A stretch of 64,000 bases of DNA from JADCRZ01 sp039921525 (GTDB lineage: Bacteria; Bacteroidota; Bacteroidia; Chitinophagales; Chitinophagaceae). The notes beneath the pieces are model-generated. The model saw nothing but the letters and a program-made list of their open reading frames with translations. It searched no databases and was not told where the DNA came from. The position numbers and the translations under genes are program-made. The stretch is from contig JBDSBP010000088.1 in NCBI GenBank assembly GCA_039921525.1, forward strand, positions 1 to 64,000, read 5' to 3'. Of this stretch, positions 56,479-64,000 are shown one piece after another (position 1 is the first letter of the stretch; the number at the start of each line of letters is the position of its first letter).

Positions 56479-57090
56479 GAATGTCATGCTGCCAACGAAT
56501 TAAACTGGCAGGTGGAAGATAATAATGAAGATGGGTTAATCCTGAAAAGGCATATTATCAGGCATTTTGATGTGGAAGATGTTCGCACTTATGGTTTGAG
56601 TTTTGCTGTAAAAACAAAGGCGGCCCCGGGAATGTTTGGCTCTGTGATCATTAGTAAACAACAGAAAAAAAATAACAGCCGGTTAAAATCTATGGATCGT
56701 TTTGAGATTTTACATACGCGTGATTTTAATCCTAATTCAACCGACCTTGTTTCGTTCAGGAAAGATGTGAGTAAAGATCAGTTAGGAACCTACCTTGTTT
56801 CCCTATGCAAGTATTTCTATGAACAGGCAAGCGGTAACAGATCAAGCCTTCTTAAGACTTTAACCCAAACCCAAATTTCAGAAACCGTTTCATTTAATCA
56901 GGTTTATCAATGTTGTCATTGTTTAACCGTTTATGATGAAAGTACGGGTGAACCGGAAAACAATATTGTAGCCGGTACGATATTCCAGGACCTTAATAAA
57001 GACTATGCATGCCCATTGTGTGAGGGCGCGAAAGAAGATTTCAAAAAGATTACAAAGGACTCCCTGGATTTTGTGGTCAGCCCTTTTTAA
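56479..57090 (+). pseudogene. Rubredoxin-domain protein, 5'-truncated
   Basis: From 56479 the frame reads ECHAANELNWQVEDNNEDGL and continues 204 codons to 57090. Proteins of about 480 aa with this phrase combine nitrite/sulfite-reductase-like half domains with a C-terminal rubredoxin. Here only the last 40 percent remains. The rubredoxin iron ligands are intact: YQCCHC and DYACPLC. A GTG at 56512 could start a 192-aa product, so a short functional electron carrier cannot be excluded, but the missing N-terminus argues for a broken gene. Confidence 0.7.
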
Positions 57091-57119
57091 ACACCTTATC
57101 CAAAAATTTAACCATAAAA

Positions 57120-57374
57120 TCAACCATTATTTTTTACAGAAGGATAAAATATATCCAGGTGCAATTGCCGGGAACCGATGGTTTCATAAACAATGTTTTC
57201 CCCCGTAGATACGCTTTTTGATAAGGGAGGATTTGCAATACGGATGAAGGGAAAATTCTTTTGTTCTTTTATAAAAGTGCCATCGATTGTAAAAGAAGTA
57301 TCTCTTGGAATGTTTATGGTTTGCGCTTTGCCGATTATTGGCACTGAAAGAAGGCATACAAATAATTTTCTCAT
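57120..57374 (-). pseudogene. Secreted esterase N-terminal fragment
   Basis: 84 codons: signal peptide ending GKAQ, then IKEQKNFPFIRIANPP and the phrase VYETIGSRQLHLDIFYPSVK, which leads into the catalytic domain of alpha/beta-hydrolase carbohydrate esterases. The frame stops at NNG just before the expected oxyanion motif, so the catalytic part is lost. It begins 15 bp after the acetylesterase gene on the same strand and faces the truncated rubredoxin gene. Confidence 0.65.
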
Positions 57375-57389
57375 ACTGGAACATTTTTA

Positions 57390-58145
57390 TCAAGAACGTT
57401 TCACAATCCGCTCTGCTAATTCTAAATGCATATCTTTTATAGCTGATAATACAATCTCCGCTATTTTACGCGCCCCCAACTCATTAAAGTGTGTATTATC
57501 CTGGTTCCCTTTCGGATAATTGGGATGTTCACCTGCATCGAGCCAGTTAAAAAGTAACTTTGATTTTTCTGTGCCATATGACTGCAGAAATTCCTGGCTC
57601 TTTTTATCTAGATCTATAAACGGTACTTCGTATTTGATGGCAACATCTCTTACCAGTTTAGAATAGGCCTCATGCGTACCAACAACGTGACTGGCAGTAT
57701 CAAAGTTTCTTCTTGCTACCGGTGTTAGTAACACAGGGAAGGCTTTTTTATTTCTTGAGTCAGTAACATATTTTGCGAGGTTGAATGTAAATTCATCCGG
57801 TGTAGTATAGGTGGCTTTTGTTGACACTTCATCATTATGCCCGAATTGAATGAATACATAATCACCCTCCTGCAAACTATCTACAACCGGTTGCCAGCGA
57901 TTCTCTGTCATAAATGATTTGGTACTGCGCCCGTTCATTGCCTTGTTATCCACCATCACTGTAGAGTCAAAGAAAATGGAGAATGGCATTCCCCAGCCGG
58001 TTTCAGGGTATGCTTTTATTTCTTTTTTTGACATAGTAGAATCACCGACGAGGTAAACTTTGATGTGTTTCTTTTCTACCAGGGTGAATGGAAGAAGCAC
58101 TAAAATAAAATACAGTGCTGACTTTTTTAAAAAGATAGAAATCAT
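57390..58145 (-). CDS. Rhamnogalacturonan acetylesterase-like SGNH hydrolase (CE12)
   Basis: 251 aa, signal peptide about residues 1-22. SGNH blocks: VYLVGDSTMS with the nucleophile serine (near 35), GRSTKSFM glycine block (near 72), FIQFGHNDE (near 99) and the DNTHFNELGARKIAE Asp-His pair (near 216-230). This family removes acetyl groups from pectic rhamnogalacturonan in the periplasm. It fits the uronate genes next door. Followed closely by the truncated esterase. Confidence 0.92.
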   Translation of the reverse strand: MISIFLKKSALYFILVLLPFTLVEKKHIKVYLVGDSTMSKKEIKAYPETGWGMPFSIFFDSTVMVDNKAMNGRSTKSFMTENRWQPVVDSLQEGDYVFIQFGHNDEVSTKATYTTPDEFTFNLAKYVTDSRNKKAFPVLLTPVARRNFDTASHVVGTHEAYSKLVRDVAIKYEVPFIDLDKKSQEFLQSYGTEKSKLLFNWLDAGEHPNYPKGNQDNTHFNELGARKIAEIVLSAIKDMHLELAERIVKRS

Positions 58146-58219
58146 ACTTTAATATAAGTTCTTGATGTATTTAATCTCTTTAATCCCATAGGGTTTTGTG
58201 CACCAGGCTGCCGATCATC

Positions 58220-58244
58220 ATTCGTAATTCGTAATTCGTAATTA
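58220..58244. repeat. ATTCGTA heptad array, single arm
   Basis: ATTCGTA-ATTCGTA-ATTCGTA-ATTA, ending 2 bases before the stop codon of the dehydrogenase at 58247. The orientation equals the right arm at 56364-56400. No left arm was found. Confidence 0.7.
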
Positions 58245-58246
58245 AT

Positions 58247-59260
58247 TTACAGTTCCACCACGGCTTTAATCACTCCAGAAGCAGGATCGAGCCATGAAGG
58301 AAATTCCTGTTGCACCTGTAAAAAAGAAGTTCTGTGCGTTATATAATTTGACGGGTTTACCAATCCTTGTTTGATACACTGGATCACATATTCAAAATCA
58401 AACCTTGTAGCATTTCGGCTACTCATCAACGTTGATTCTCGTTTGTGAAACTCGGGATGACTAAAACAAATATCTCCTTTTTGCAATCCTACCAATATAT
58501 AACGTCCTCCATGCGACATGTAATTAAACGCGTTTGTAATAGCAAACACATTACCGGTAGCATCAACCACCACTTCCGGCCAGTCGCCGTTTGTTATAGT
58601 TTTTATTTGTTCAGCTGCGGTGGTTGATGTGGCATTTACCGTATGAGGTATCTTCATATTGTTTCTGCAAAAAGCTAAACGATTATCATTCGTATCCATA
58701 GCAATAACCTGGGCGCCCTTTATCCGGGCAAATTCCATAATGCCTATACCTATTGGGCCGGCACCGATTACCAGCACAAATTCAGTTGGCTGAACGTTGG
58801 CGCGCTGAACAGCATGTGCACCAATTGATAATGGTTCTACCAGGGCAAGGTCGTCGAAACCCAGCCCCTGTCCATTAACCAGCGAATAAGCGGGTACAGA
58901 GAGATATTCCACCATCCCACCATCAATATGTACGCCGGATACTTTTATATCAACACAACAATTAGGTTTGCCGTTTCGGCAGGCGATACATTTACCACAG
59001 TTAAAATAAGGAATGAACGTTACAAGATCTCCTTTTGAAAACCCGGCTACTCCTGGATCTTCCACCAATTCTCCCGCCAGTTCATGACCCAGTATCCTGG
59101 GATAATTGAAATAAGGTTGTGTACCTTCAAAAGCGTGGAGATCCGTTCCACAAATGCCGATGCGCCGGATACGCAGCAGCGCCTGGTCTTTCAGTGTTTC
59201 GGGAAATGTTTTATCCTGGTATTCGAATTTTCCTGGTGTGGTGCATACGAGCGCTTGCAT
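58247..59260 (-). CDS. Zinc-dependent medium-chain dehydrogenase of the fucose locus
   Basis: 337 aa. Catalytic zinc ligands in GICGTDLHAFEG and ILGHELAGE; the structural zinc knot CGKCIACRNGKPNCC is complete; the NAD-binding VIGAGPIGIGIMEFA follows near residue 164. MDR sugar or polyol dehydrogenases of this type oxidise secondary alcohols. Its place at the end of the L-fucose operon suggests L-fucose or L-fuconate-derived chemistry, possibly backing up the SDR at 59536, whose active-site lysine is replaced. Substrate is inferred from context. Confidence 0.9.
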   Translation of the reverse strand: MQALVCTTPGKFEYQDKTFPETLKDQALLRIRRIGICGTDLHAFEGTQPYFNYPRILGHELAGELVEDPGVAGFSKGDLVTFIPYFNCGKCIACRNGKPNCCVDIKVSGVHIDGGMVEYLSVPAYSLVNGQGLGFDDLALVEPLSIGAHAVQRANVQPTEFVLVIGAGPIGIGIMEFARIKGAQVIAMDTNDNRLAFCRNNMKIPHTVNATSTTAAEQIKTITNGDWPEVVVDATGNVFAITNAFNYMSHGGRYILVGLQKGDICFSHPEFHKRESTLMSSRNATRFDFEYVIQCIKQGLVNPSNYITHRTSFLQVQQEFPSWLDPASGVIKAVVEL

Positions 59261-59377
59261 GGTGAAGTTTTTTATTGGAAGTTCTTAGGTTTAGCTTTTA
59301 GGTTGATTGGGTGTATTTTGGCGAATTTGGGGTTTGGCATTGAAGTTTGAGAAGTTGATTTCCCAGATTGAGATACT

Positions 59378-59526
59378 GACTTTCGAAAGCTCTGCGGGTT
59401 TGACTTCCGAAGTCTAAGAGACTTCGAAAGTCTGAACCGTGGGATCCATGCGTTGAGCATCCTTATTCAAGACCTTCGAAGTTTTTAAAACTTCGGAAGT
59501 CAGCGTCTCAGAATTCGGAAGTCGGC
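59378..59526. repeat. GACTTCCGAAGT palindrome cluster (second site)
   Basis: Palindromes GACTTCCGAAGT/ACTTCGAAAGTC at 59402-59432 and ACCTTCGAAGT/ACTTCGGAAGTC at 59472-59501, with half sites near 59378 and 59513. Same family as the cluster at 46124. It lies in the fucose operon between the Zn-dehydrogenase and the SDR. Confidence 0.78.
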
Positions 59527-59535
59527 GTATCAGTA

Positions 59536-60315
59536 TCAGAGTGCTCTATCGAGATGCACATATCCTCCATCTACATGAATCAGTTGCCCTGTGGTGTGGC
59601 TTGATTTGGGAGAAAGAAGGAAAACCACCATATCAGCAATCTCTTCAGAAGTGGTCATCCGGTTTTCCAACGGTATTTTGGCAACAATTTTTTTGAGGGT
59701 AGCGTCAGAATCCGGTAATGTTTTGATCCACTTTTCATATAAAGGTGTCCAGCATTCCGCGACTATAACAGCGTTTACCCTGATGCCGTATTTTAATAGT
59801 TCAACCGCCCATTCGCGGGTAAGAGCATTCCTGCCACCATTAGCGGCAGCATAGGCGGAAGTGCCGCCCTGGCCGGTTTCAGCAGTTTTAGATCCGATGT
59901 TGACGATGGAACCTTTGGATTTTATCAATTCGGGTAATGCATATTGAGCCATCAGGTAATAATGCACGAGGTTTTTATGAAGGCTCTCCATAAACCGTTC
60001 ATAATTTCCTTTCTCCAGGCCAACGCCGTCGTTAACACCTGCGTTATTAACCAATCCATCTATCCTGCCAAATTTTTCTAATGTCAGTCTAACCGCTTTT
60101 TCACATTCTTCCGGTTTGGTTAATTCCGCTTCCACCTGGAAGGTTTCCATTCCTTTGATTTGCAGCGCGGCAACAACTTTTTGATTATCTGCCTCATTCC
60201 TGCCTATTATCACGGGTCTGGCTCCCTCCCTTGCCAAGGCGTGTACAATTCCTTCACCGATACCTTTGGCGCCACCCGTAACAATAACTATTTTATCTTT
60301 TAGTTGTAAGTCCAT
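59536..60315 (-). CDS. SDR, L-fucose dehydrogenase-like, catalytic Lys replaced by Asn
   Basis: 259 aa, cytoplasmic SDR. Cofactor motif TGGAKGIGEG (13-22) and NNAGVNDG (90-97) are normal. In the active site S142 and Y155 are present, but the YxxxK lysine reads YAAAN, with Asn at 159 (codon at 59839-59841). The ends IHVDGGYVHLDRAL are typical of L-fucose dehydrogenases. The assigned step is L-fucose to L-fucono-lactone. With the lysine missing the enzyme may use a different mechanism or be inactive, which is unusual and worth checking. Confidence 0.83.
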   Translation of the reverse strand: MDLQLKDKIVIVTGGAKGIGEGIVHALAREGARPVIIGRNEADNQKVVAALQIKGMETFQVEAELTKPEECEKAVRLTLEKFGRIDGLVNNAGVNDGVGLEKGNYERFMESLHKNLVHYYLMAQYALPELIKSKGSIVNIGSKTAETGQGGTSAYAAANGGRNALTREWAVELLKYGIRVNAVIVAECWTPLYEKWIKTLPDSDATLKKIVAKIPLENRMTTSEEIADMVVFLLSPKSSHTTGQLIHVDGGYVHLDRAL

Positions 60316-60324
60316 ATAAATCGT

Positions 60325-61158
60325 TTAAGTGAGATTATAAAATGAAATGGCATTACCGCCCCAGAAGGCCAACTGCTCACCAGGGGTAAAATTCCTGGTG
60401 TAGTCTTGAACGATAGTCAACATTTTTTCATAGGATGCAGCCACCAGGCACACCGGCCAGTCGGAACCAAACATAACCCGGCTACTGCCAAATGTTGAAA
60501 AAATAACATTGAGGTAAGGGGTGAAATCTTCTTCCTTCCATTGCTTCCAATCAGCTTCGGTAACCATACCCGAAATCTTGCAAAACACATTTTCAAATTG
60601 GCCGATTGCCTTCATGTCCTTTTCCCACCCTTTTAATTTATGCTCTTTAATCATCGGCTTCGCCAGGTGGTCTATTACGAATCGCTGCGCCGGGAACAAC
60701 TGTACTATTTGTATGGCAATGGGAAGGTGCCTGGGATGGATTAATAGATCGTAGGTAAAATTGAACCGTCGCAAATAGTTTATACCTCTCAGGAAAAGCG
60801 GGCGCATCATGTATTCTACATCCCGCTCTCCCTGCAGGATATGCCTGAAGCCCTTCAATTTTTTATTCCGGCTCAATTCCTGTAACTGTTCTTCAATATC
60901 AACTGCCTGAAGGTTCACCCAACCAACCACTCCTTTAATAAAATCATTGTTATTGGATAGTTCTAAAAGGAATTTCGTTTCATCAAGTGACTGATCGGCC
61001 TGTACTGCCACGGAACCATCGATACCATTCTGTTTCAGAACCGGGAGCAGGTCAGCAGGCAAAAAATCCCGCTGAATTGCTTTCATTTCTTCGTTGATCC
61101 AGCTATCCCTTATGGCATCAAATTTCCAGAAGTGCTGGTGCGCATCAATTCGAAGCAT
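60325..61158 (-). CDS. L-fucono-1,5-lactonase-like amidohydrolase
   Basis: 277 aa, amidohydrolase-2 fold, no signal peptide. The start MLRIDAHQHFWKFD carries the metal histidines, and the later RFVIDHLAKP and VMFGSDWPVC motifs complete the site. In fucose clusters this enzyme opens L-fucono-lactone to L-fuconate. The gene is 9 bp from the SDR gene downstream and its start overlaps the hydrolase gene upstream by 14 bases, so these belong to one operon. Confidence 0.9.
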   Translation of the reverse strand: MLRIDAHQHFWKFDAIRDSWINEEMKAIQRDFLPADLLPVLKQNGIDGSVAVQADQSLDETKFLLELSNNNDFIKGVVGWVNLQAVDIEEQLQELSRNKKLKGFRHILQGERDVEYMMRPLFLRGINYLRRFNFTYDLLIHPRHLPIAIQIVQLFPAQRFVIDHLAKPMIKEHKLKGWEKDMKAIGQFENVFCKISGMVTEADWKQWKEEDFTPYLNVIFSTFGSSRVMFGSDWPVCLVAASYEKMLTIVQDYTRNFTPGEQLAFWGGNAISFYNLT

Positions 61159-62002
61159 ATGCTTTTACTAGTTGTTTGGAAACTCCCAACCCGTCGATGC
61201 CCAGTTCTACAGTGTCGCCATCTTTAAGGAATACGGCAGGTTTTAGGCCCATGCCCACTCCGTGCGGGGTACCGGTAGAAATAATGTCTCCCGGTAGCAG
61301 GGTCATGAACTGGCTGGTATAGGAAATAAGAAAGGGTATATTAAAAATCAGGTTACTGGAACTGCCTTCCTGGCGAATTTGATCATTAACCTTAAGCCAT
61401 AATCTAAGATTTTCGACATCTCCAATTTCATCAGGGGTAACTAACCAGGGGCCCATTGGTGCAAAAGTATCGCAACCCTTACCCTTGTCCCATGTGCCGC
61501 CTTTTTCTAACTGGAATGCCCGTTCGGAAACATCATTATGCAGGCAATATCCCGCAATATATTCGTGGGCCTGATCTTCGTCTACATAGCTGGCTTTTTT
61601 CCCTATTACTACTGCCAGTTCCACTTCCCAATCTGTTTTAAGAGAATTTTTCGGGATGATGATATCGTCGTAAGGTCCGACTAAGGCAGTTGTTGATTTT
61701 AAAAATATGATCGGTTCTGCCGGGATAGGTGAATTTGTTTCCCGTGCATGGTCTGAATAATTCAAGCCGATGCATACAATTTTTGAAGGCCTTGCCACTG
61801 GCGAACCCAGCCTTGTTCCCGTTTCTACCTGGGGAAGTTTTCCTTTATTGGATTTAAGAAATAATCGCAACCGAAGTAGTCCGTCTGTCGCAAAAAAATT
61901 CTCATTATAATCTTCGCCAAATGCAGACGTATCGTACATTACGTCATCGACAACTATACCCGTTTTTTCTTTATTAACCGAACCGTATCTTATTAGTTTC
62001 AT
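61145..62002 (-). CDS. Fumarylacetoacetate hydrolase family: 2,4-diketo-3-deoxy-L-fuconate hydrolase
   Basis: 285 aa. FAH domain (about 70-280) with IVCIGLNYSDHARETNSPIP, metal glutamates in DWEVELAVVIGK and the GDIISTGTPHGVGMG loop. In the non-phosphorylating fucose route it splits 2,4-diketo-3-deoxy-L-fuconate to pyruvate and L-lactate. The match to FAH-type fucose enzymes plus the operon context supports this over ureidoglycolate lyase, a common mislabel. Confidence 0.88.
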   Translation of the reverse strand: MKLIRYGSVNKEKTGIVVDDVMYDTSAFGEDYNENFFATDGLLRLRLFLKSNKGKLPQVETGTRLGSPVARPSKIVCIGLNYSDHARETNSPIPAEPIIFLKSTTALVGPYDDIIIPKNSLKTDWEVELAVVIGKKASYVDEDQAHEYIAGYCLHNDVSERAFQLEKGGTWDKGKGCDTFAPMGPWLVTPDEIGDVENLRLWLKVNDQIRQEGSSSNLIFNIPFLISYTSQFMTLLPGDIISTGTPHGVGMGLKPAVFLKDGDTVELGIDGLGVSKQLVKAYASN

Positions 62003-62016
62003 GTGTATATTTTTAA

Positions 62017-62130
62017 CTATCAGCGATCAGGTATCAGCTGAACGCCTTTCAAATAAATTGTAAACCTGCACTCAATTTAGAACATTAACCAATAACCATT
62101 AATAATTAACCATTAATAATTAATAATTAT
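62017..62130. repeat. Two heptad families in the fucose operon
   Basis: AGCTATC-type array at 62017-62040 and a second, ATTAATA/ATTAACC heptad array at 62082-62130 (six tandem units). They fill the 130-bp gap between the hydrolase gene and the upstream SDR gene. No inverted partner is obvious. Confidence 0.72.
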
Positions 62131-62132
62131 CA

Positions 62133-62918
62133 TCAGTTATTTAACTTGATAAACCCGCCGTCTATCGGGTAATCGCATCCAGTAATGAAAGATGCTTCAT
62201 CCGAGCAAAGGTAAAATGCCAGGGCGGCCACTTCTTCCGGTTTACCCATGCGACCAACAGGCTGGCTTTTAGAAAGTTTGAGGAGCATCTCTTCTTCTTT
62301 ACCTGCATAATTCCTGGCAACAAAACCATCTACGAAAGGAGTATGCACTCTTGCAGGTGATATGCTGTTACAGCGGATATTATCCTGTAAATAATCTTTT
62401 GCTACCGAAAGTGTCATCGCAAAGATGGCACCTTTACTCATGGAATAGGCAAAACGATCCGGAATGCCCACAATTGCCGCAACGGAAGCCATGTTAATAA
62501 TACAACCACCACCAGTTGATTTCATCATAGGAATGGCAGCAAACAAGCAGTTGTAAGCACCCTTAACGTTTACGTTAAAAATGCGTTCAAAGTCTGCTTC
62601 GGAAGTATTGTCTGCCTTGCCTATATGTGCAATGCCTGCATTATTAATGAGGATATCCACATGTGCAATCTCTTTAAATACTTGTAATACCTGTTGCTGG
62701 TTGCTAACATCACAAGGGTACCCAAAGGCTTTGCCGTCTTCCCGGTCTATCAGATCCAGAACTTCTTTCGAACTGTCGGCATTAAGATCGATAATATGAA
62801 CTCTGGCGGCCTCTTTAGCAAACAAGATGGCCATTGCACGGCCAATGCCACTACCACCGCCGGTTATCACTACATTTTTTCCTTCTATACTAAACATTCC
62901 TGTTGATTTATAATTCAA
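62133..62918 (-). CDS. SDR, 2-keto-3-deoxy-L-fuconate dehydrogenase
   Basis: 261 aa. Classical SDR with complete motifs: TGGGSGIGRAMA (near 19-30), NNAGIAH (near 92), and the YSMSKGA tyrosine-lysine pair (near 157-163), ending GCDYPIDGGFI. It oxidises 2-keto-3-deoxy-L-fuconate to the 2,4-diketo acid cleaved by the FAH enzyme. Its start overlaps the mutarotase gene by 11 bases. Confidence 0.9.
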   Translation of the reverse strand: MNYKSTGMFSIEGKNVVITGGGSGIGRAMAILFAKEAARVHIIDLNADSSKEVLDLIDREDGKAFGYPCDVSNQQQVLQVFKEIAHVDILINNAGIAHIGKADNTSEADFERIFNVNVKGAYNCLFAAIPMMKSTGGGCIINMASVAAIVGIPDRFAYSMSKGAIFAMTLSVAKDYLQDNIRCNSISPARVHTPFVDGFVARNYAGKEEEMLLKLSKSQPVGRMGKPEEVAALAFYLCSDEASFITGCDYPIDGGFIKLNN

Positions 62919-63237
62919 AAATTTTATCCATTACTATCCATTTCTCACCGGGTTTAGCATTGGGTAAAGCCTGCTGGTATTTCCACACCTGTTTTTCCCA
63001 TGCCTGCACCGCAGCATTTGCCGCATCCATTGAATCCTTCTTTTCAAAACTAAAATCATCATCCGCCTCCATGATCATAAATAGTCGGTTACCCGTGCGG
63101 TAAATATCCATCACTGTGATACCTGCATTCACGATACTTGAAATTATTTCAGGCTTTACCTGGGTGTGTAACCGTTCATATTCCGCAATCAATTCCTCCT
63201 CATCTTTTAAATCCAGCGCCAGGCAATATCTTTTCAT
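62908..63237 (-). CDS. L-fucose/L-rhamnose mutarotase (RhaM family)
   Basis: 109 aa, the family length. MKRYCLALDLKDEEE, a catalytic His at 24 (ERLHTQVKP), GITVMDIYRTGNRLFMIMEA and WKYQQALPNAKPGEKWIVMD are characteristic. It interconverts alpha and beta L-fucose (or rhamnose) anomers so that the dehydrogenase receives its preferred form. The operon argues for fucose. The end overlaps the SDR start by 11 bases. Confidence 0.93.
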   Translation of the reverse strand: MKRYCLALDLKDEEELIAEYERLHTQVKPEIISSIVNAGITVMDIYRTGNRLFMIMEADDDFSFEKKDSMDAANAAVQAWEKQVWKYQQALPNAKPGEKWIVMDKIFEL

Positions 63238-63284
63238 TTAAAAAATTTTAATTCCATTGAAGCGTATTTCATATCTTTTTTATT

Positions 63285-63315
63285 GCCGATAGCTGATAGC
63301 TGAAGACTGACAGCC
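63285..63315. repeat. AGCTATC heptad array at the end of fucP
   Basis: GCCGATA-GCTGATA-GCTGAAG-ACTGACA-type units, ending one base before the FucP stop codon at 63317-63319. Single arm. Confidence 0.72.
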
Positions 63316-63316
63316 T

Positions 63317-64000
63317 TTACGATATCTTAACCTTGTATCCCTTCCATCCAAACCAGGCCACCACCACGAAGCATAACAATGGAACGATAAATGAAAAAGC
63401 CGTTGACTGATGATCTGCCAGCGTTCCCATAACATATGGTACGATTGCTCCACCAACAATAGACATAATGATAAATGAGGAAGCTTTCTTGGTATGATGA
63501 CCCAGGTCTTTTACTCCCAGTGCAAAAATAGTAGGGAACATGATAGATTCGAAAAAGAAAATTGCCATCAGCGAATATATTGAAAGCGAGGCATTACCGG
63601 AAATTACAATGGCACACAAAAGAATATTAATCAGGGCATATATGGTAAGCAGCTTATTCGGCGCCATCACACTCATGAGGGCGGTACCGGCAAAACGCCC
63701 TATAGTAAATAATGCCAGGCTAATTGAAAGTAAATAAGCCGCTTTACTATTATCAATCCCCTTACCTACCTCTGTGCAATAGTTAATAAATAAGGCTGCA
63801 ACGCCTACCTGTGCTGCTACGTAGAAAAATTGAGCGATGACCGAATTGGTAAAATTACTGTGACTGAATAATGGTTTTCTGTCTAATACCTCGGCGGAAA
63901 CTATTTCACTTTCTTTTATTTCCGGCAACGATGTGCGGAAAAACAAGCCGGCTATCAATAATACTACCACACCAATTATTATATAAACCATCTTGACAGA
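63317..64000 (-). CDS. fucP: L-fucose:proton symporter FucP (MFS), 5'-truncated by window edge
   Basis: The frame is open to the last base of the window; 228 C-terminal residues are visible. Six membrane helices follow the central cytoplasmic loop (RTSLPEIKESEIVSAEV), with family phrases QFFYVAAQVGVAALFINYCT, FESIMFPTIFALGVKDLGHH and VGGAIVPYVMGTLADHQSTA, which mark the FucP/GlcP sugar symporter group. It imports L-fucose across the inner membrane. It leads the fucose operon, whose promoter lies outside the window. Confidence 0.9.
   Translation of the reverse strand, partial: SVKMVYIIIGVVVLLIAGLFFRTSLPEIKESEIVSAEVLDRKPLFSHSNFTNSVIAQFFYVAAQVGVAALFINYCTEVGKGIDNSKAAYLLSISLALFTIGRFAGTALMSVMAPNKLLTIYALINILLCAIVISGNASLSIYSLMAIFFFESIMFPTIFALGVKDLGHHTKKASSFIIMSIVGGAIVPYVMGTLADHQSTAFSFIVPLLCFVVVAWFGWKGYKVKIS

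Overview
The window looks like a chromosomal segment of a Bacteroidota bacterium, most likely a member of the Chitinophagaceae. The evidence is TonB-dependent receptors with SusC-type remnants, Bat proteins, the long form of IspG, DUF4251 and YfiR-type proteins, promoters of the TAnnTTTG type, no convincing Shine-Dalgarno sequences, moderate GC, and a plant-glycan and sugar-acid catabolic region. There are no rRNA or tRNA genes, no CRISPR array and no intact transposase.

Layout. 1-12.7 kb: end of an outer-membrane barrel gene, a decayed FecA-like TonB receptor, periplasmic trehalase, a class D beta-lactamase-like lipoprotein, a BatB/BatC pair, ispG, a helical-repeat protein, a site-2 protease and a DUF4251 gene broken by a nonsense codon. 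13-22.5 kb: a Pr6Pr membrane protein, a KANL3/Tex30-type hydrolase, a lone APS kinase, and an operon of SulP transporter, DabA and DabB that should import or trap inorganic carbon. 22.8-30.6 kb: glycogen branching enzyme; a glycerol-phosphate locus (DeoR/GlpR regulator facing glpD and a secreted glycerophosphodiesterase); a SusC remnant; two secreted proteins. 30.8-37.4 kb: a complete Wadjet type I anti-plasmid system, jetABCD. 37.4-42.9 kb: a three-gene cassette on the minus strand (YfiR-like periplasmic protein, small TonB receptor, hybrid histidine kinase). 43.5-51 kb: a TPR-AAA ATPase with a TPR membrane partner, an ECF sigma/membrane regulator/secreted protein triad, and an MsbA-like ABC exporter. 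51.4-58.2 kb: a macro-domain protein, uxaC, uxaA, then a graveyard with remnants of uxaB, a LacI regulator, a rubredoxin protein and an esterase, followed by a rhamnogalacturonan acetylesterase. 58.2-64 kb: an oxidative L-fucose operon (fucP, mutarotase, two SDRs, lactonase, diketo-acid hydrolase, Zn-dehydrogenase) that lacks only the L-fuconate dehydratase.

The most unusual signal is not a gene. At least five unrelated intergenic repeat families (based on ATGAGGT, AGCTATC, CTTTAAA, ATTCGTA and ATTAATA) all have a period of exactly 7 bp. They start at, or contain, the stop codons of many genes, and several are arranged as inverted arms around a 40-250 bp spacer, especially between convergent genes. 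Gene-sized inverted structures form even though the sequence differs from site to site. I know of no description of this as one system. A role at transcript 3' ends is the most natural inference, but the window cannot prove it.
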